From the NCBI GenBank assembly GCA_016712625.1, contig JADJQQ010000001.1, forward strand, positions 310,001-374,000: a stretch of DNA of 64,000 nt, written 5' to 3'. Both the position numbers and the translations under genes were made by a program. The DNA is from Candidatus Competibacteraceae bacterium. Its GTDB lineage: Bacteria; Pseudomonadota; Gammaproteobacteria; Competibacterales; Competibacteraceae. The notes under the pieces were generated by a model that was not told where the DNA came from, did not search any database, and saw only the letters and a list, made by a program, of their open reading frames with translations. Shown piece by piece: positions 1-9,343 of the stretch (positions within the stretch are counted from its first letter, which is position 1; every line of letters starts with the position of its first letter).

Positions 1-128
1 CTTCCAACACCACGCCGAGCCTGACCCTGCGTTTCGAGGCCGACCATCCAGCCGCTTTGCGCGACATTCAAGATCAGTTCCGCCAACGCTTGCTGGCGTT
101 GCGAGCGGATTTGATTTTACCTTTTTGA
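1..128 (+). CDS. algC: Phosphomannomutase/phosphoglucomutase AlgC, C-terminal fragment
   Basis: Only the last 41 codons are inside the window, read with codons starting at position 3 and ending at a TGA at 126-128. The fragment begins SNTTPSLTLRFEAD and ends LILPF. This matches the C-terminal phosphate-binding domain of AlgC-type alpha-D-phosphohexomutases, in which an SNTTP segment contacts the sugar phosphate and a PF end is typical. The enzyme interconverts hexose 6- and 1-phosphates for LPS and exopolysaccharide precursors. It lies 41 bases before argB on the same strand, an order known from pseudomonads. Identity is inferred from this short tail, and the rest of the gene is outside the window. 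Confidence 0.8.
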   Translation, partial: SNTTPSLTLRFEADHPAALRDIQDQFRQRLLALRADLILPF

Positions 129-169
129 TTTTACTAAATTTAAACCGCCTTTTAGAGGTTCACCGACGC

Positions 170-1063
170 ATGGCTCTTGACGCCCAGGCCGCCACGCAAG
201 TGGCGCATGTATTAACCGAATCGCTACCCTATATCCGCCGCTTCTCCGGCAAGACCATCGTGGTCAAATACGGCGGCAACGCCATGGAGAACGAGCAGCT
301 GAAAAACAGCTTTGCCCGCGACATCGTGCTGATGAAGCTGGTCGGTTTCAATCCGGTGGTGGTGCACGGCGGCGGCCCTCAAATCAGTCAGTTATTGAAG
401 CGGATCGGTAAGGAAAGCCGCTTTGTGGACGGAATGCGCGTGACCGATAGCGAAACGATGGATGTCGTTGAAATGGTGCTCGGCGGACTGGTCAACAAAG
501 AAATAGTTAATAATATCAATCGACACGGCGGCTGTGCGGTCGGTTTGACCGGCAAGGATGGCGATTTGATTCACGCCCGCAAACTGACCATCACCCGCCA
601 AAGCCCTGATCTGAAAGTGCCCGAAATCATCGATATCGGCCACGTCGGTGAAGTCGCCAGCATCGATAAATCCATCGTCGAAACCCTGATCGCCGGCAAC
701 TTCATCCCGGTGATCGCTCCCATCGGCGTGGGTAAGGATGGACAATCCTACAATATCAATGCCGACCTGGTTGCCGGCAAGGTCGCTCAGGTTTTACACG
801 CCGAGAAATTGATGCTGTTAACCGACACGACGGGGGTGCTGGACAAACAAGGCCACCTTTTGACTGGTTTGGATGCCCGTCGGGTCCAGGAACTGATCGA
901 CGATGGGACGATCCACGGCGGCATGCTGCCAAAGGTCGCTTGCGCGCTGGATGCCGTGCGCAGCGGAGTGAAGGCAGCGCATATCATCGATGGACGAATC
1001 CAACACGCGGTTTTGGTGGAACTGTTCACCGATGCTGGCATTGGCACTTTAATGCGAGGCTAG
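170..1063 (+). CDS. argB: Acetylglutamate kinase
   Basis: 297 residues, the usual ArgB length. It phosphorylates N-acetyl-L-glutamate with ATP, the second step of arginine synthesis in the cytoplasm. The amino-acid-kinase fold is visible: VVKYGGNAM near residue 33, the glycine-rich VVHGGGPQI that contacts substrate near residue 63, and the late GVLDKQGHL and HGGMLPKV segments of the nucleotide site. An in-frame start at 125 exists, but the ATG at 170 has an AGAGG 11 bases upstream and gives the normal N-terminus (MALDAQAATQVAHVL), so it was preferred. It follows algC closely and may be co-transcribed with it. Nothing abnormal was seen. Confidence 0.96.
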   Translation: MALDAQAATQVAHVLTESLPYIRRFSGKTIVVKYGGNAMENEQLKNSFARDIVLMKLVGFNPVVVHGGGPQISQLLKRIGKESRFVDGMRVTDSETMDVVEMVLGGLVNKEIVNNINRHGGCAVGLTGKDGDLIHARKLTITRQSPDLKVPEIIDIGHVGEVASIDKSIVETLIAGNFIPVIAPIGVGKDGQSYNINADLVAGKVAQVLHAEKLMLLTDTTGVLDKQGHLLTGLDARRVQELIDDGTIHGGMLPKVACALDAVRSGVKAAHIIDGRIQHAVLVELFTDAGIGTLMRG

Positions 1064-1161
1064 CAACACGGAAAGTGGCACCGCCGCTCTCGCCACACCT
1101 CGACGCTCCGCCACGACTTGGCTACACTTGCGGAAACCCTTACAAAACTCTGGGAAAAGCC

Positions 1162-1926
1162 ATGCGCCGAGTCGTCTTTAACCAAAAAGGAGGGGTGGGC
1201 AAATCCACCATCGCGTGCAATTTAGCCGCTATCGGCGCCGCGCGGGGCCGACGGACGTTGGTGGTCGATCTCGATCCGCAAGCCAACGCCTCTCGTTATC
1301 TACTGGGTAAGGTCCTGGAGGATCAGAAGAAAACCCTGGCTCACTTCTTCGACGATATTCTCAATTACAAGATCTTTCCCGAAAAACCAGAGTCTTATAT
1401 TGTCCCGACCCGCTTTGCCAACCTTAGCGTGATGCCGTCCGATCCACGGCTGGAAGATTTACAAATCAAATTGGAATCGCGCTACAAGATGTATAAATTG
1501 CGGGAAGCCTTGGAAACGTTTAAAGGCTATGAGGATATTTTCATCGACACGCCGCCCGCGCTGAATTTTTTTACCCGCTCGGCGCTGATCGCGGCTGACA
1601 CCTGCCTGATTCCCTTTGACTGTGACGATTTTTCGCGTCGCGCGCTCTACACGCTGATGGATAGCGTGCGAGAAATTCAGGCCGACCACAATCGCGCTTT
1701 ACGCATTGAGGGCATCGTGGTCAATCACTATCAGGCTCGCGCCAATCTGCCGGTGCGCTTGGTTGAAGAGCTGCGTTCCGAGGGTTTACCGGTCTTGAAT
1801 GCCTTCCTGTCAGCGTCGGTCAAGATCCGCGAGTCACACGTTCAGGCATTGCCGATGATCCAGCTCGATCCCCGGCACAAACTCACCCGCGAATTTGAGG
1901 CGCTTTACAGTTTGTTAGCCACCTGA
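1162..1926 (+). CDS. ParA/MinD-family ATPase, orphan
   Basis: 254 residues. It starts directly with a deviant Walker A, NQKGGVGKST (residues 7-16), with the signature lysine K9 and catalytic-loop K14. VDLDPQAN (about 36-43) and DIFIDTPP follow, as in ParA/Soj proteins that form ATP-dependent dimers on DNA. There is no N-terminal DNA-binding domain, so it is the short chromosomal or accessory type. No parB, parS-like repeat or chemotaxis gene lies next to it, so its cargo cannot be told from context. The ATG at 1162 was chosen because the protein then begins at the P-loop strand; the longer reading upstream overlaps argB. The family is certain; whether it positions DNA, a polar complex or something else is unknown. 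Confidence 0.85.
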   Translation: MRRVVFNQKGGVGKSTIACNLAAIGAARGRRTLVVDLDPQANASRYLLGKVLEDQKKTLAHFFDDILNYKIFPEKPESYIVPTRFANLSVMPSDPRLEDLQIKLESRYKMYKLREALETFKGYEDIFIDTPPALNFFTRSALIAADTCLIPFDCDDFSRRALYTLMDSVREIQADHNRALRIEGIVVNHYQARANLPVRLVEELRSEGLPVLNAFLSASVKIRESHVQALPMIQLDPRHKLTREFEALYSLLAT

Positions 1927-2002
1927 TGGGTTGGGCACATGGGAAAACCCGCCCTCGAAAGCATCTTTTTTCGCAGATTTCCTAGCCTAGCGAGGCCGCG
2001 CC

Positions 2003-2779
2003 ATGTCCGATCTCAACCCTGCCATCGTCGCCCGCATCGCGGAAGCCATGCGCCGCGCGCGCCGGCTGCTTTTCATCACCGGCGCCGGTATTTCCGCCGA
2101 TTCCGGCTTACCGACCTATCGCGGCATCGGCGGCCTGTACAACGATCATGCGACGGAAGATAACTTCTCCATTGAAACTGCCCTGTCAGGGTCGATGCTG
2201 CAAGCCAATCCGGCCATTACCTGGAAATACCTGCATCAAATCGAAAGCTGTTGCCGGGGCGCGTGTTTCAACGAAGCCCATTCGATCATCGCGGAGCTAC
2301 AGAATCATTTTGAAGTCTGCGTGCTGACCCAAAACATCGATGGTTTCCATCGCGACGCCGGCAGCCGCAATCTAATTGAAATTCATGGCGATATCCACGA
2401 CCTGCATTGCACCCGCTGCGATTATGCGATTACGGTGCCGGATTATAGTAGCCTGGAAATGCCGCCCTCCTGCCAGCGCTGCCATGCCCTAGTACGACCG
2501 CGCGTGGTGCTGTTTGGCGAAATGTTGCCACCCCACGCCATTCAACACTTGTACGCCGAACTGGATGAAGGGTTCGACCTGGTGTTCAGCATCGGCACCA
2601 CTAGTGTTTTCCCCTATATCGCGGGGCCGGTGGTGCAAGCCAGCCAAATGGGCATTCCGACCGTGGAAATCAACCCGACTGACACCAACGTCAGCCATTG
2701 CGTTGAATACAAGCTGGCGGCGGGCGCGGCCGTCAGTATGCGGACGATCCGGGAAGCCTACCAGGCAGCACTAAACTAG
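2003..2779 (+). CDS. NAD-dependent protein deacylase, Sir2 family
   Basis: 258 residues. Sirtuin motifs run in order: GAGISADSGLPTYRG (27-41) binding NAD, TQNIDGFHRDAG (109-120), catalytic His128 in EIHGD, and a zinc site of Cys136, Cys139, Cys157 and Cys160. The reaction removes acyl groups from protein lysines, using NAD+ and giving nicotinamide and O-acyl-ADP-ribose. The usual Leu after NIDG is Phe here, a mild change. It is close to CobB-type and other bacterial sirtuins, and the subclass cannot be fixed by eye. Its 3' end overlaps the convergent glycosyltransferase gene by 9 bases. Confidence 0.93.
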   Translation: MSDLNPAIVARIAEAMRRARRLLFITGAGISADSGLPTYRGIGGLYNDHATEDNFSIETALSGSMLQANPAITWKYLHQIESCCRGACFNEAHSIIAELQNHFEVCVLTQNIDGFHRDAGSRNLIEIHGDIHDLHCTRCDYAITVPDYSSLEMPPSCQRCHALVRPRVVLFGEMLPPHAIQHLYAELDEGFDLVFSIGTTSVFPYIAGPVVQASQMGIPTVEINPTDTNVSHCVEYKLAAGAAVSMRTIREAYQAALN

Positions 2780-3862
2780 ACCCAGCAACCGCTCCAGCCA
2801 CCCGACCGCTTCAGCGACGCCCGTGGGGGCCACCGGCGGTTTGATCGGTTGGGCCAGTAATGCCTGTAAAGACGCCAATAAATCGCCACTTGCCAATTGC
2901 CGTCGCCCAATCTTGATCGCGTTGCCATGCTCGCTCAACCAGCGGCTCAACCAAGGTTCTTCCGGCCAGTCATCGCGTTCGACGTAGAGGACGGGCGTTC
3001 CATTGCAAGCGGCTTCCGTGAAAGCCCCATAACCGGGCTTGGTGAACACCGCATCGCATGATCGAATCAAATCCAGCATCGAACAATCGGGCAATAGCCC
3101 CCAATTGAACATATCCTGTCGCGCCACGCCCCAGCTGGGCGGCGTCAACCAGCAAATGCCGGGGAACCGCGGCCACGCCGCCAACGGCGGACACAGGTCC
3201 ACCCCGCCCAACGCCATCAGCACCACCGTCGTTCCTTGCGCTAAACCAAGCTGGCGGTCAATCTCCGAACGTCGGTACTGTCCCAAAGCCGCGATAGGCC
3301 CGATCGGCGCGCCGTTCTGTAAATCCGGCATCGGCATACTGGGCGCTGGCTGTAAAAAAGCGATAGCACTGTTGTAGGCGGTTACCATCGGCGCGCGTAA
3401 TTCCGCCAAATCCATCGCATCGGCGCCATAACCGGCCAAAATGTCGGCCCAGTTCAGCGAACAGAGCGCCAGAGTCGGTATACCGAGCCGCTTGGCCGCC
3501 GCCAAGCTCAGATAAGGAATATCCGCCAATACGCCATCGGGCGCCGCTACCCGCAGCAATTGTTCCTGCCAAGCCAATCGCGCGTCCCATTCGCGGTGGA
3601 ACGACCGGTAAGCCGCCAAGCTTTCAGGGATTTTTGCCTGTAAAGCATCCACCATCACCATGCCAAAGTCGGCCGCGCCAGCCACACACGCAAAGGGTCG
3701 TGCGATGCGCTGGCGCAACACCGCTTCCGGCAATGCGCTTTGCAAGGTCAGCGATACATCGGGCCATCGGTCCTGAAAAGCCACCAGTACCGGCGCCACC
3801 TGCGCCAAATGCCCGAAACCATGGCCCGATAGAGCGACATAGAGCTGTTTCATTGTGGCCAT
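2771..3862 (-). CDS. GT-B fold glycosyltransferase-like protein (MurG/GT28-related)
   Basis: About 363 residues. The N-terminus LYVALSGHGFGHLAQVAPVL has the glycine/histidine loop typical of GT-B transferases of the MurG/GT28 group and of a domain fused to some sugar kinases. The C-terminal half holds SCDAVFTKPGYGAFTEAACNGTPVLYV, the nucleotide-sugar-binding region with a conserved PGYG and Glu. No signal peptide or membrane helix is evident, so it is probably cytoplasmic. Donor and acceptor are unknown. Three in-frame starts are possible: GTG 3865, ATG 3862 and ATG 3853. 3862 was chosen because a GGA-rich site lies at suitable distance. It is the only minus-strand gene in this stretch and converges on the sirtuin gene. 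Confidence 0.72.
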   Translation of the reverse strand: MATMKQLYVALSGHGFGHLAQVAPVLVAFQDRWPDVSLTLQSALPEAVLRQRIARPFACVAGAADFGMVMVDALQAKIPESLAAYRSFHREWDARLAWQEQLLRVAAPDGVLADIPYLSLAAAKRLGIPTLALCSLNWADILAGYGADAMDLAELRAPMVTAYNSAIAFLQPAPSMPMPDLQNGAPIGPIAALGQYRRSEIDRQLGLAQGTTVVLMALGGVDLCPPLAAWPRFPGICWLTPPSWGVARQDMFNWGLLPDCSMLDLIRSCDAVFTKPGYGAFTEAACNGTPVLYVERDDWPEEPWLSRWLSEHGNAIKIGRRQLASGDLLASLQALLAQPIKPPVAPTGVAEAVGWLERLLGLV

Positions 3863-4084
3863 CACCCTGCTTCCCAGTCAGCAGACAGTCAGAACGGGGG
3901 CTTATCACTACCCTGCGTCGTGGCGAGTTGTATTTTTGATTTGCATTTTCGATTATTTTATGTTAGCAATGACACAATACAACAGTCTTATCCTATCCAA
4001 CACAATCATTGTCCTTATTGATACAGCCGCCTACAAGCTGATTGGTAACCCAAGAATCATCGGCGACTTGTGGAGGTTCTCATC

Positions 4085-4402
4085 ATGGCGCAGGCGCTTA
4101 CCCCGGAAAGTCTCAAACGCGGCAGCCAGTCATTTGCAGGGACTTATGGTATCAGCGAAAAAAACCAGCCGCTGGGTTTTACGCCAGGCTTTCGCGATGA
4201 GGAAACTGGCGTCATCTACATTTCCTGTTGGCGCGATGGGAGTCCCGCGCCTTTCCACGCGCTGGATGGACTGCCCGATCATCTTGTCCTGGCGCGCGGT
4301 CCCACGGGCCGGGTTGTGGCCGTCAAAGCCAGCGTCATCGCTGGTTTTATACGCTGGGGACTCTTCTACACCCGCGAGCAAGCCGCGCACTGTCTCGATT
4401 GA
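4085..4402 (+). CDS. Small protein of unknown function
   Basis: 105 residues. The ATG at 4085 has a clear GGAGG at 4072-4076, which supports real translation. No family was recognised. The protein has no signal peptide or strong membrane helix. It is fairly polar and rich in aromatic residues, with segments GFRDEETGVIYISCWRDG and LPDHLVLARGPTGRVVAVKASVIAGFIRWGLFYTREQAA. The 220 bases before it are visibly AT-richer than neighbouring DNA, so it may have its own promoter there. It stands alone between the glycosyltransferase (opposite strand) and glgP. The conclusion that it is a gene rests on the ribosome-binding site and protein-like composition. Confidence 0.6.
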   Translation: MAQALTPESLKRGSQSFAGTYGISEKNQPLGFTPGFRDEETGVIYISCWRDGSPAPFHALDGLPDHLVLARGPTGRVVAVKASVIAGFIRWGLFYTREQAAHCLD

Positions 4403-4706
4403 TTCACTGAACTCAAATCAGATCCGCCATTGAGCGCGGACCCGCCGTTCGGACGGCTCGATCCGGCTAATCCATTGACTATTCCCGCCCATCGCTCTTT
4501 ATCGTTACAGGCTTAGTTGCAGCCTTATCGATAACTCGCCTTGAATTTAGAAACAGCCCGACTATGGTTTTAAGGACCTGTTGACAAACTGCCAACACCC
4601 CCCGCAAGCACGGGCATAGGTTGAAAACTCCAAACACATCACCGATACCCTTCTCGCGCTGTCGGGTGTTTCCGATTATCAAGACCACGCAACGGACTTA
4701 ATTGCC
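4403..4706. other. Gene-free spacer upstream of glgP
   Basis: About 300 bases without a convincing gene. It has a short GC hairpin at 4444-4457 (arms GCCGT/ACGGC, loop TCGG) that has no T tract, so it is not a clear terminator. Two TTGAC-type hexamers occur, one near 4476 and one near 4581, but neither has a good -10 at proper spacing. The promoter of glgP is presumably here. A 69-codon minus-strand reading frame in this stretch shows no recognisable feature and was not called. Confidence 0.4.
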
Positions 4707-7217
4707 ATGTCGATCAAAATGCTAGAAAAAAGCACGCCAGCATCCTGGCTGACGGAGCTTCCGCCCTTGGGCATGGACGCCAAAAGCATCACCGCCGATT
4801 TCAGGCACTATTTCAGCCATACCTTGGGTCGCGACCGACATACCAAATACGCCCACTACATGTACGAGGCCTTGGTCATCACGCTGCGCGATCGGCTGTG
4901 GGAGCGCTGGAAAAATACCCGCTATGCCTACGAGGTGGACGGCGGCGTGCGTCGAGCCTACTATCTCTCGATGGAATTTCTGATGGGTCGCGCCCTCAGT
5001 AACGCCATGTTGAATCTAGGCGTCACCGAACCCGTCAGCAAAGCCTTGTACGAGATGGGATTGACTCTGGAAGAACTGATCGAATGCGAGAACGACGCCG
5101 GCTTGGGTAACGGCGGCTTGGGGCGGCTAGCCGCTTGCTTCATGGACAGTTGCGCCACTCTGCGGCTGCCGGTGGTCGGTTACGGCATCCGCTACGCCTA
5201 CGGCATGTTTCGCCAGCGGATCGAAAACGGCTATCAGGTCGAGGAGCCGGATCATTGGTTGCGCAGCGGCAACCTGTGGGAGCTAGAGCGCCCCGAATAC
5301 ACCCAGCGCATTAAGTACGGTGGCCGCACCGAGGGTTACATGAAAGCCGACGGCGAGATGGGGTGGCGCTGGATCGATACCCACGACGTGCAGGCGGTGC
5401 CCTATGACCTCCCGATCCCCGGCTACAACAATGGCACGGTCAACACGCTGCGGCTGTGGTCGGCCAAAGCCACCGACGAATTCGACTTTGAAGATTTCAA
5501 CTCCGGCAGCTACACCGAAGCGGTCGGCGCCAAGAATATGGCGGAAAATATCACCATGGTGCTTTACCCCAACGACGCCACTGAAAGCGGCAAAGAGTTG
5601 CGGTTGCGCCAGCAGTACTTCCTGGCTTCCGCCAGCCTCCAGGATGTGCTTCGGCAATGGGTGCGGGTGAATGGAGAAGACTTCAGCCAGTTCGCCGCCA
5701 AAAATTGCTTCCAACTCAACGATACCCATCCGACGATCAGCGTCGCGGAATTGATGCGGCTCCTGCTCGACGAACACAATCTCAAGTGGGACGAGGCTTG
5801 GGGGATCACCAGCAAGGTGATGGCCTACACCAACCACACACTCTTGCCGGAAGCGCTGGAGCGATGGCCGGTGCGAATGTTCCGCCAATTGCTGCCGCGG
5901 GTTCTGGATATCATCTACGAAATCAACGCGCGCTTCCTGGCCGAAGTGGCGCGTCGCTGGCCTGGCGACATCGAACGCCAGCGCCGCATGTCACTGATCG
6001 AGGAAGGCTACGAGCAGCAGGTGCGCATGGCGTATCTGGCCATTGCTGGCAGCACCTCGGTGAACGGCGTCGCCGCGCTGCACTCAGATCTACTCAAGCA
6101 GGGCCTGTTCCGTGATTTTTATGAATTGTGGCCGGATCGTTTCAACAATAAAACCAACGGCGTCACCCAGCGCCGCTGGCTGGCCAATTGCAACACCGGC
6201 CTAAATCAACTGATTACCGAAACCATCGGACCGGCTTGGATTACCCAATTGGATGAGCTGCGCAAGCTGATCCCCCACGCCGATAACGCCAAGTTTCGGC
6301 AACGCTGGCAGGAAGTCAAACAGAACAACAAGGTCAAATTGGCCAGCCTGATCGAGGCCGACTGCGGCGTGGTTTTCAACACCAAGTCGCTGTTCGATGT
6401 GCAGGTCAAGCGCATTCATGAATACAAACGCCAATTGCTCAACCTTCTGCACGTCATTCACCTGTACGACCGAATCAAGCGGGGCGATACCGCTGACTGG
6501 ACGCCACGCTGCGTGTTGGTCGGCGGCAAATCGGCGCCCGGTTATTACATGGCCAAACTGATCATTAAATTGGTCAACAACATCGCCAAGGTCATCAATG
6601 AAGACCCCGATGTCGGCGACAAGCTCAAGGTTGCGTTCCTCCCCAACTATCGGGTATCGGCGATGGAGGTCGTCTGCCCTGGCACCGATCTTTCCGAGCA
6701 GATCTCGACTGCCGGCAAGGAAGCCTCCGGCACCGGCAACATGAAATTCATGATGAACGGCGCGGTCACTATCGGGACGCTGGACGGGGCCAATATCGAA
6801 ATCCGCGAGGAATGCGGCGACGAGAATTTCTTCCTGTTCGGTTTGACCGCGCAAGAAGTGGAGGACCGGCGGCGGGATTACAATCCCTGGTCCATCATCA
6901 ACGGCGATCCGGACATTGCCCGAATCATCCGTTTGTTGGAAACCGGTCATTTCAACCAGTTCGAGCAGGGCATTTTCGATCCGATCATGCACTCCCTGAC
7001 CAGCCCGCACGATCCTTGGCTGACCATCGCTGACCTACGGGCTTTCATCGACGCACAACAGCTCGCCGCGCAGGCCTACCAGGATACCGAAAGATGGACC
7101 CGGATGAGCATCATGAATACCGCCACCAGCGGTAAGTTCTCCACCGACCGCACCATGCTGGAATACAACGCCGAAATCTGGAAGCTGAAACAATTACCGG
7201 AAATGCCGCTGGGATAA
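4707..7217 (+). CDS. glgP: Glycogen/starch/alpha-glucan phosphorylase
   Basis: 836 residues, full family length (GT35). It releases glucose 1-phosphate from alpha-1,4-glucan ends with inorganic phosphate. The pyridoxal-phosphate lysine lies in EASGTGNMKFMMNG near residue 682, followed by GTLDGANIEI. Near the N-terminus, RRAYYLSMEFLMGRAL and NDAGLGNGGLGRLAACF are diagnostic. It is a single-gene unit with no other glg genes beside it, and a strong terminator follows. The ATG at 4707 has only a weak upstream purine stretch, but the N-terminus aligns with the family. It would mobilise stored glycogen in the cytoplasm. Confidence 0.97.
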   Translation: MSIKMLEKSTPASWLTELPPLGMDAKSITADFRHYFSHTLGRDRHTKYAHYMYEALVITLRDRLWERWKNTRYAYEVDGGVRRAYYLSMEFLMGRALSNAMLNLGVTEPVSKALYEMGLTLEELIECENDAGLGNGGLGRLAACFMDSCATLRLPVVGYGIRYAYGMFRQRIENGYQVEEPDHWLRSGNLWELERPEYTQRIKYGGRTEGYMKADGEMGWRWIDTHDVQAVPYDLPIPGYNNGTVNTLRLWSAKATDEFDFEDFNSGSYTEAVGAKNMAENITMVLYPNDATESGKELRLRQQYFLASASLQDVLRQWVRVNGEDFSQFAAKNCFQLNDTHPTISVAELMRLLLDEHNLKWDEAWGITSKVMAYTNHTLLPEALERWPVRMFRQLLPRVLDIIYEINARFLAEVARRWPGDIERQRRMSLIEEGYEQQVRMAYLAIAGSTSVNGVAALHSDLLKQGLFRDFYELWPDRFNNKTNGVTQRRWLANCNTGLNQLITETIGPAWITQLDELRKLIPHADNAKFRQRWQEVKQNNKVKLASLIEADCGVVFNTKSLFDVQVKRIHEYKRQLLNLLHVIHLYDRIKRGDTADWTPRCVLVGGKSAPGYYMAKLIIKLVNNIAKVINEDPDVGDKLKVAFLPNYRVSAMEVVCPGTDLSEQISTAGKEASGTGNMKFMMNGAVTIGTLDGANIEIREECGDENFFLFGLTAQEVEDRRRDYNPWSIINGDPDIARIIRLLETGHFNQFEQGIFDPIMHSLTSPHDPWLTIADLRAFIDAQQLAAQAYQDTERWTRMSIMNTATSGKFSTDRTMLEYNAEIWKLKQLPEMPLG

Positions 7218-7284
7218 GTCTTCTTCCCGACCCGCGCCCCTCCGCTCGTCGGCAGCGCGAGGCGAGGGGCGTCCAGTTTAAACC

Positions 7285-7308
7285 ATCCCCCGCGACGGGG
7301 GATTTTTA
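7285..7308 (+). terminator. Rho-independent terminator after glgP
   Basis: A perfect 7-bp stem ATCCCCC/GGGGGAT (7285-7291 and 7297-7303) with a 5-base loop is followed by a T run at 7303-7307. It lies 68 bases after the glgP stop codon. Confidence 0.85.
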
Positions 7309-7418
7309 TTGCCGATTGAATCTTATCAAACGGGCCATCAGCGGGACCGCCATGCGGATACTAGCTATCGAATTCCCGCACAATTAAGGTATAAGGATCA
7401 CCTTTATCGGAGGCAAGC

Positions 7419-8768
7419 ATGAGCAAGCATTATGATCTCATCGCCATCGGCGGCGGCAGCGGCGGCTTATCCGTTGCGGAACGGGCGAGCAGTTACGGCG
7501 CTCGCTGCGCTCTGATTGAAACGGGTCGACTCGGCGGCACCTGCGTCAATGTCGGCTGCGTGCCCAAGAAGGTGATGTGGTACGCAGCCAACCTAGCCCA
7601 CGCGCTCGATGACGCCGCCGGCTATGGCTTCCGGCTGGATTATTTCGGCTTCGACTGGCGAAAACTGAAAATCGCTCGCGATAATTTCGTGCGCAATATC
7701 AATGAATGGTATCTGGGTTACTTAGCGAGGTCGGGCATTGATTTGATCAGCGGTTTGGCTCGCTTCGTGGACGCCCATACCTTGGAAGCCGGCGGCGAGC
7801 GGTTCACAGCGGAGCATATTGTTATCGCCACGGGCGGCCGCCCGCAGATTCCCAACCTACCGGGCGCTGAATTCGGCATCAGCTCGGACGGCTTTTTCGA
7901 ACTGGACACGTGCCCGCAACGAGTCGCCATCGTCGGTAGTGGCTACATCGCCGTCGAACTGGCGGGAGTGCTGCACGCACTGGGGGCCGAAGTGATCTTG
8001 CTGGTGCGCAAGGACCAGGTACTGCGTCCCTTCGATGCCATGCTGCGCGAGCAGTTGATGGCTCGCCTGCGCGAGGATGGCATCAACGTGTTGACCCGTA
8101 CGCAGATTCGCGCGGTGGCTCGGCGGGCCAACGGCTCGCTCAATCTACATTGCGACGGCCAAGCCACTAGTCTGCACGTTGACACCTTGCTCTGGGCTAT
8201 CGGCCGCACCCCCAATACCGACGCGCTCGACTTGGCCGCCGCGGGGATCACGACGAACAGTGATGGGACTATTCCCACCGATCTTTGGCAAAACACAGCC
8301 ATTCCCGGCATTTACGCTATCGGCGACGTGACGGACCGCTTTCATCTCACGCCGGTCGCCATCGCGGCCGGCCGCCGACTGGCCGACCGATTGTTCAACG
8401 AACAACCTCAGCGTCGCTTAGTTTACGAATCCATCCCCAGTGTCGTGTTTAGCCATCCCCCTATCGGCACGGTTGGCTTGACGGAGGAAGAAGCCCGCAA
8501 CCAACATGGCGATGCCGTGAAAATTTATCAAACCCAGTTTCAACCCATGTACCATGCGTTCACGGCGCGCCCGACCCAGACGTATATGAAGCTGGTCTGC
8601 CTCGGCCCCGAGGAGAAAATCATCGGCTGCCATCTCTTCGGTGAAGGCGCCGATGAGATGCTGCAAGGTTTTGCGGTGGCCATCCGCATGTTGGCGACCA
8701 AGCGCGATTTCGACGAAACCGTGGCCATTCACCCCACCAGCGCCGAAGAACTGGTCACGATGCGTTAA
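7419..8768 (+). CDS. gor: Glutathione-disulfide reductase
   Basis: 449 residues. FAD-binding IAIGGGSGGLSVAERA is near the N-terminus. The redox disulfide is Cys42-Cys47 in GGTCVNVGCVPKK, the pattern of glutathione reductase rather than lipoamide dehydrogenase. VAIVGSGYIAVELAG is the NADPH Rossmann loop, and the C-terminal HPTSAEE carries the catalytic His-Glu pair. It keeps cytoplasmic glutathione reduced using NADPH. A GGAGG at 7409-7413 precedes the ATG. The next gene begins 26 bases downstream, so the two may share a transcript. Confidence 0.94.
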   Translation: MSKHYDLIAIGGGSGGLSVAERASSYGARCALIETGRLGGTCVNVGCVPKKVMWYAANLAHALDDAAGYGFRLDYFGFDWRKLKIARDNFVRNINEWYLGYLARSGIDLISGLARFVDAHTLEAGGERFTAEHIVIATGGRPQIPNLPGAEFGISSDGFFELDTCPQRVAIVGSGYIAVELAGVLHALGAEVILLVRKDQVLRPFDAMLREQLMARLREDGINVLTRTQIRAVARRANGSLNLHCDGQATSLHVDTLLWAIGRTPNTDALDLAAAGITTNSDGTIPTDLWQNTAIPGIYAIGDVTDRFHLTPVAIAAGRRLADRLFNEQPQRRLVYESIPSVVFSHPPIGTVGLTEEEARNQHGDAVKIYQTQFQPMYHAFTARPTQTYMKLVCLGPEEKIIGCHLFGEGADEMLQGFAVAIRMLATKRDFDETVAIHPTSAEELVTMR

Positions 8769-8794
8769 TCTTGTCATTTCCGAGAACCGCCGTC

Positions 8795-9343
8795 ATGACG
8801 ATCCGTCCCTTTGAGCAGCATATTCCCCGCATTCACCCCAGCGCTTTCATCGACGATACCGCCGTGGTGATCGGCGATGTGGAAATCGGCGAGGACAGTT
8901 CGATCTGGCCGTTGTGCGTGCTGCGTGGCGATATTCAAAGCATCCGCATCGGAGCGCGCACCAGCATTCAAGATGGCGGCGTCATCCACGTCACTCACGA
9001 TAGCCGGTTCTGCCCAGGGGGCCAGCCCACCATCGTTGGTAACGACGTAACCGTGGGGCACAAGGCAATCCTGCACGCTTGCACCATCGAAGATTATTGT
9101 TTGATTGGGATGGGCGCCATCATCATGGATAAGGCTATCGTCCGGGCGCGCGTCACCCTCGGCGCCGGTAGCGTGGTGCCCCCAGGGAAAGTACTGGAAA
9201 GCGGCTTTCTTTATGTTGGCAGTCCGGCCAAGCAGGTTCGCGCGCTTAATCCCAGCGAGTTGGAATTCTTGGAGTACTCCCCTCAGAACTACCGACGGCT
9301 CAAAGACCGGCACGGAAACTTTTCGCTAGACTCTAAAAAATGA
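8795..9343 (+). CDS. Gamma-carbonic anhydrase family protein (YrdA-like hexapeptide-repeat)
   Basis: 182 residues made of left-handed beta-helix hexapeptide repeats. The three zinc-binding histidines of the gamma class are present: His68 in IHVTHD, and His89 and His94 in VGHKAILHAC. Homologues include E. coli YrdA and CaiE-like proteins, and carbonic anhydrase activity varies among them. The ATG at 8795 gives a normal N-terminus (MTIRPFEQHIPRIHPSAFI); an upstream TTG at 8771 is less likely. It sits just after gor. The fold and metal site are certain, the physiological substrate is not. Confidence 0.9.
   Translation: MTIRPFEQHIPRIHPSAFIDDTAVVIGDVEIGEDSSIWPLCVLRGDIQSIRIGARTSIQDGGVIHVTHDSRFCPGGQPTIVGNDVTVGHKAILHACTIEDYCLIGMGAIIMDKAIVRARVTLGAGSVVPPGKVLESGFLYVGSPAKQVRALNPSELEFLEYSPQNYRRLKDRHGNFSLDSKK

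Noticed and set aside
4479..4688. 69-codon minus-strand frame before glgP
   Set aside because: No ribosome-binding site or recognisable motif, and it covers the likely glgP promoter.
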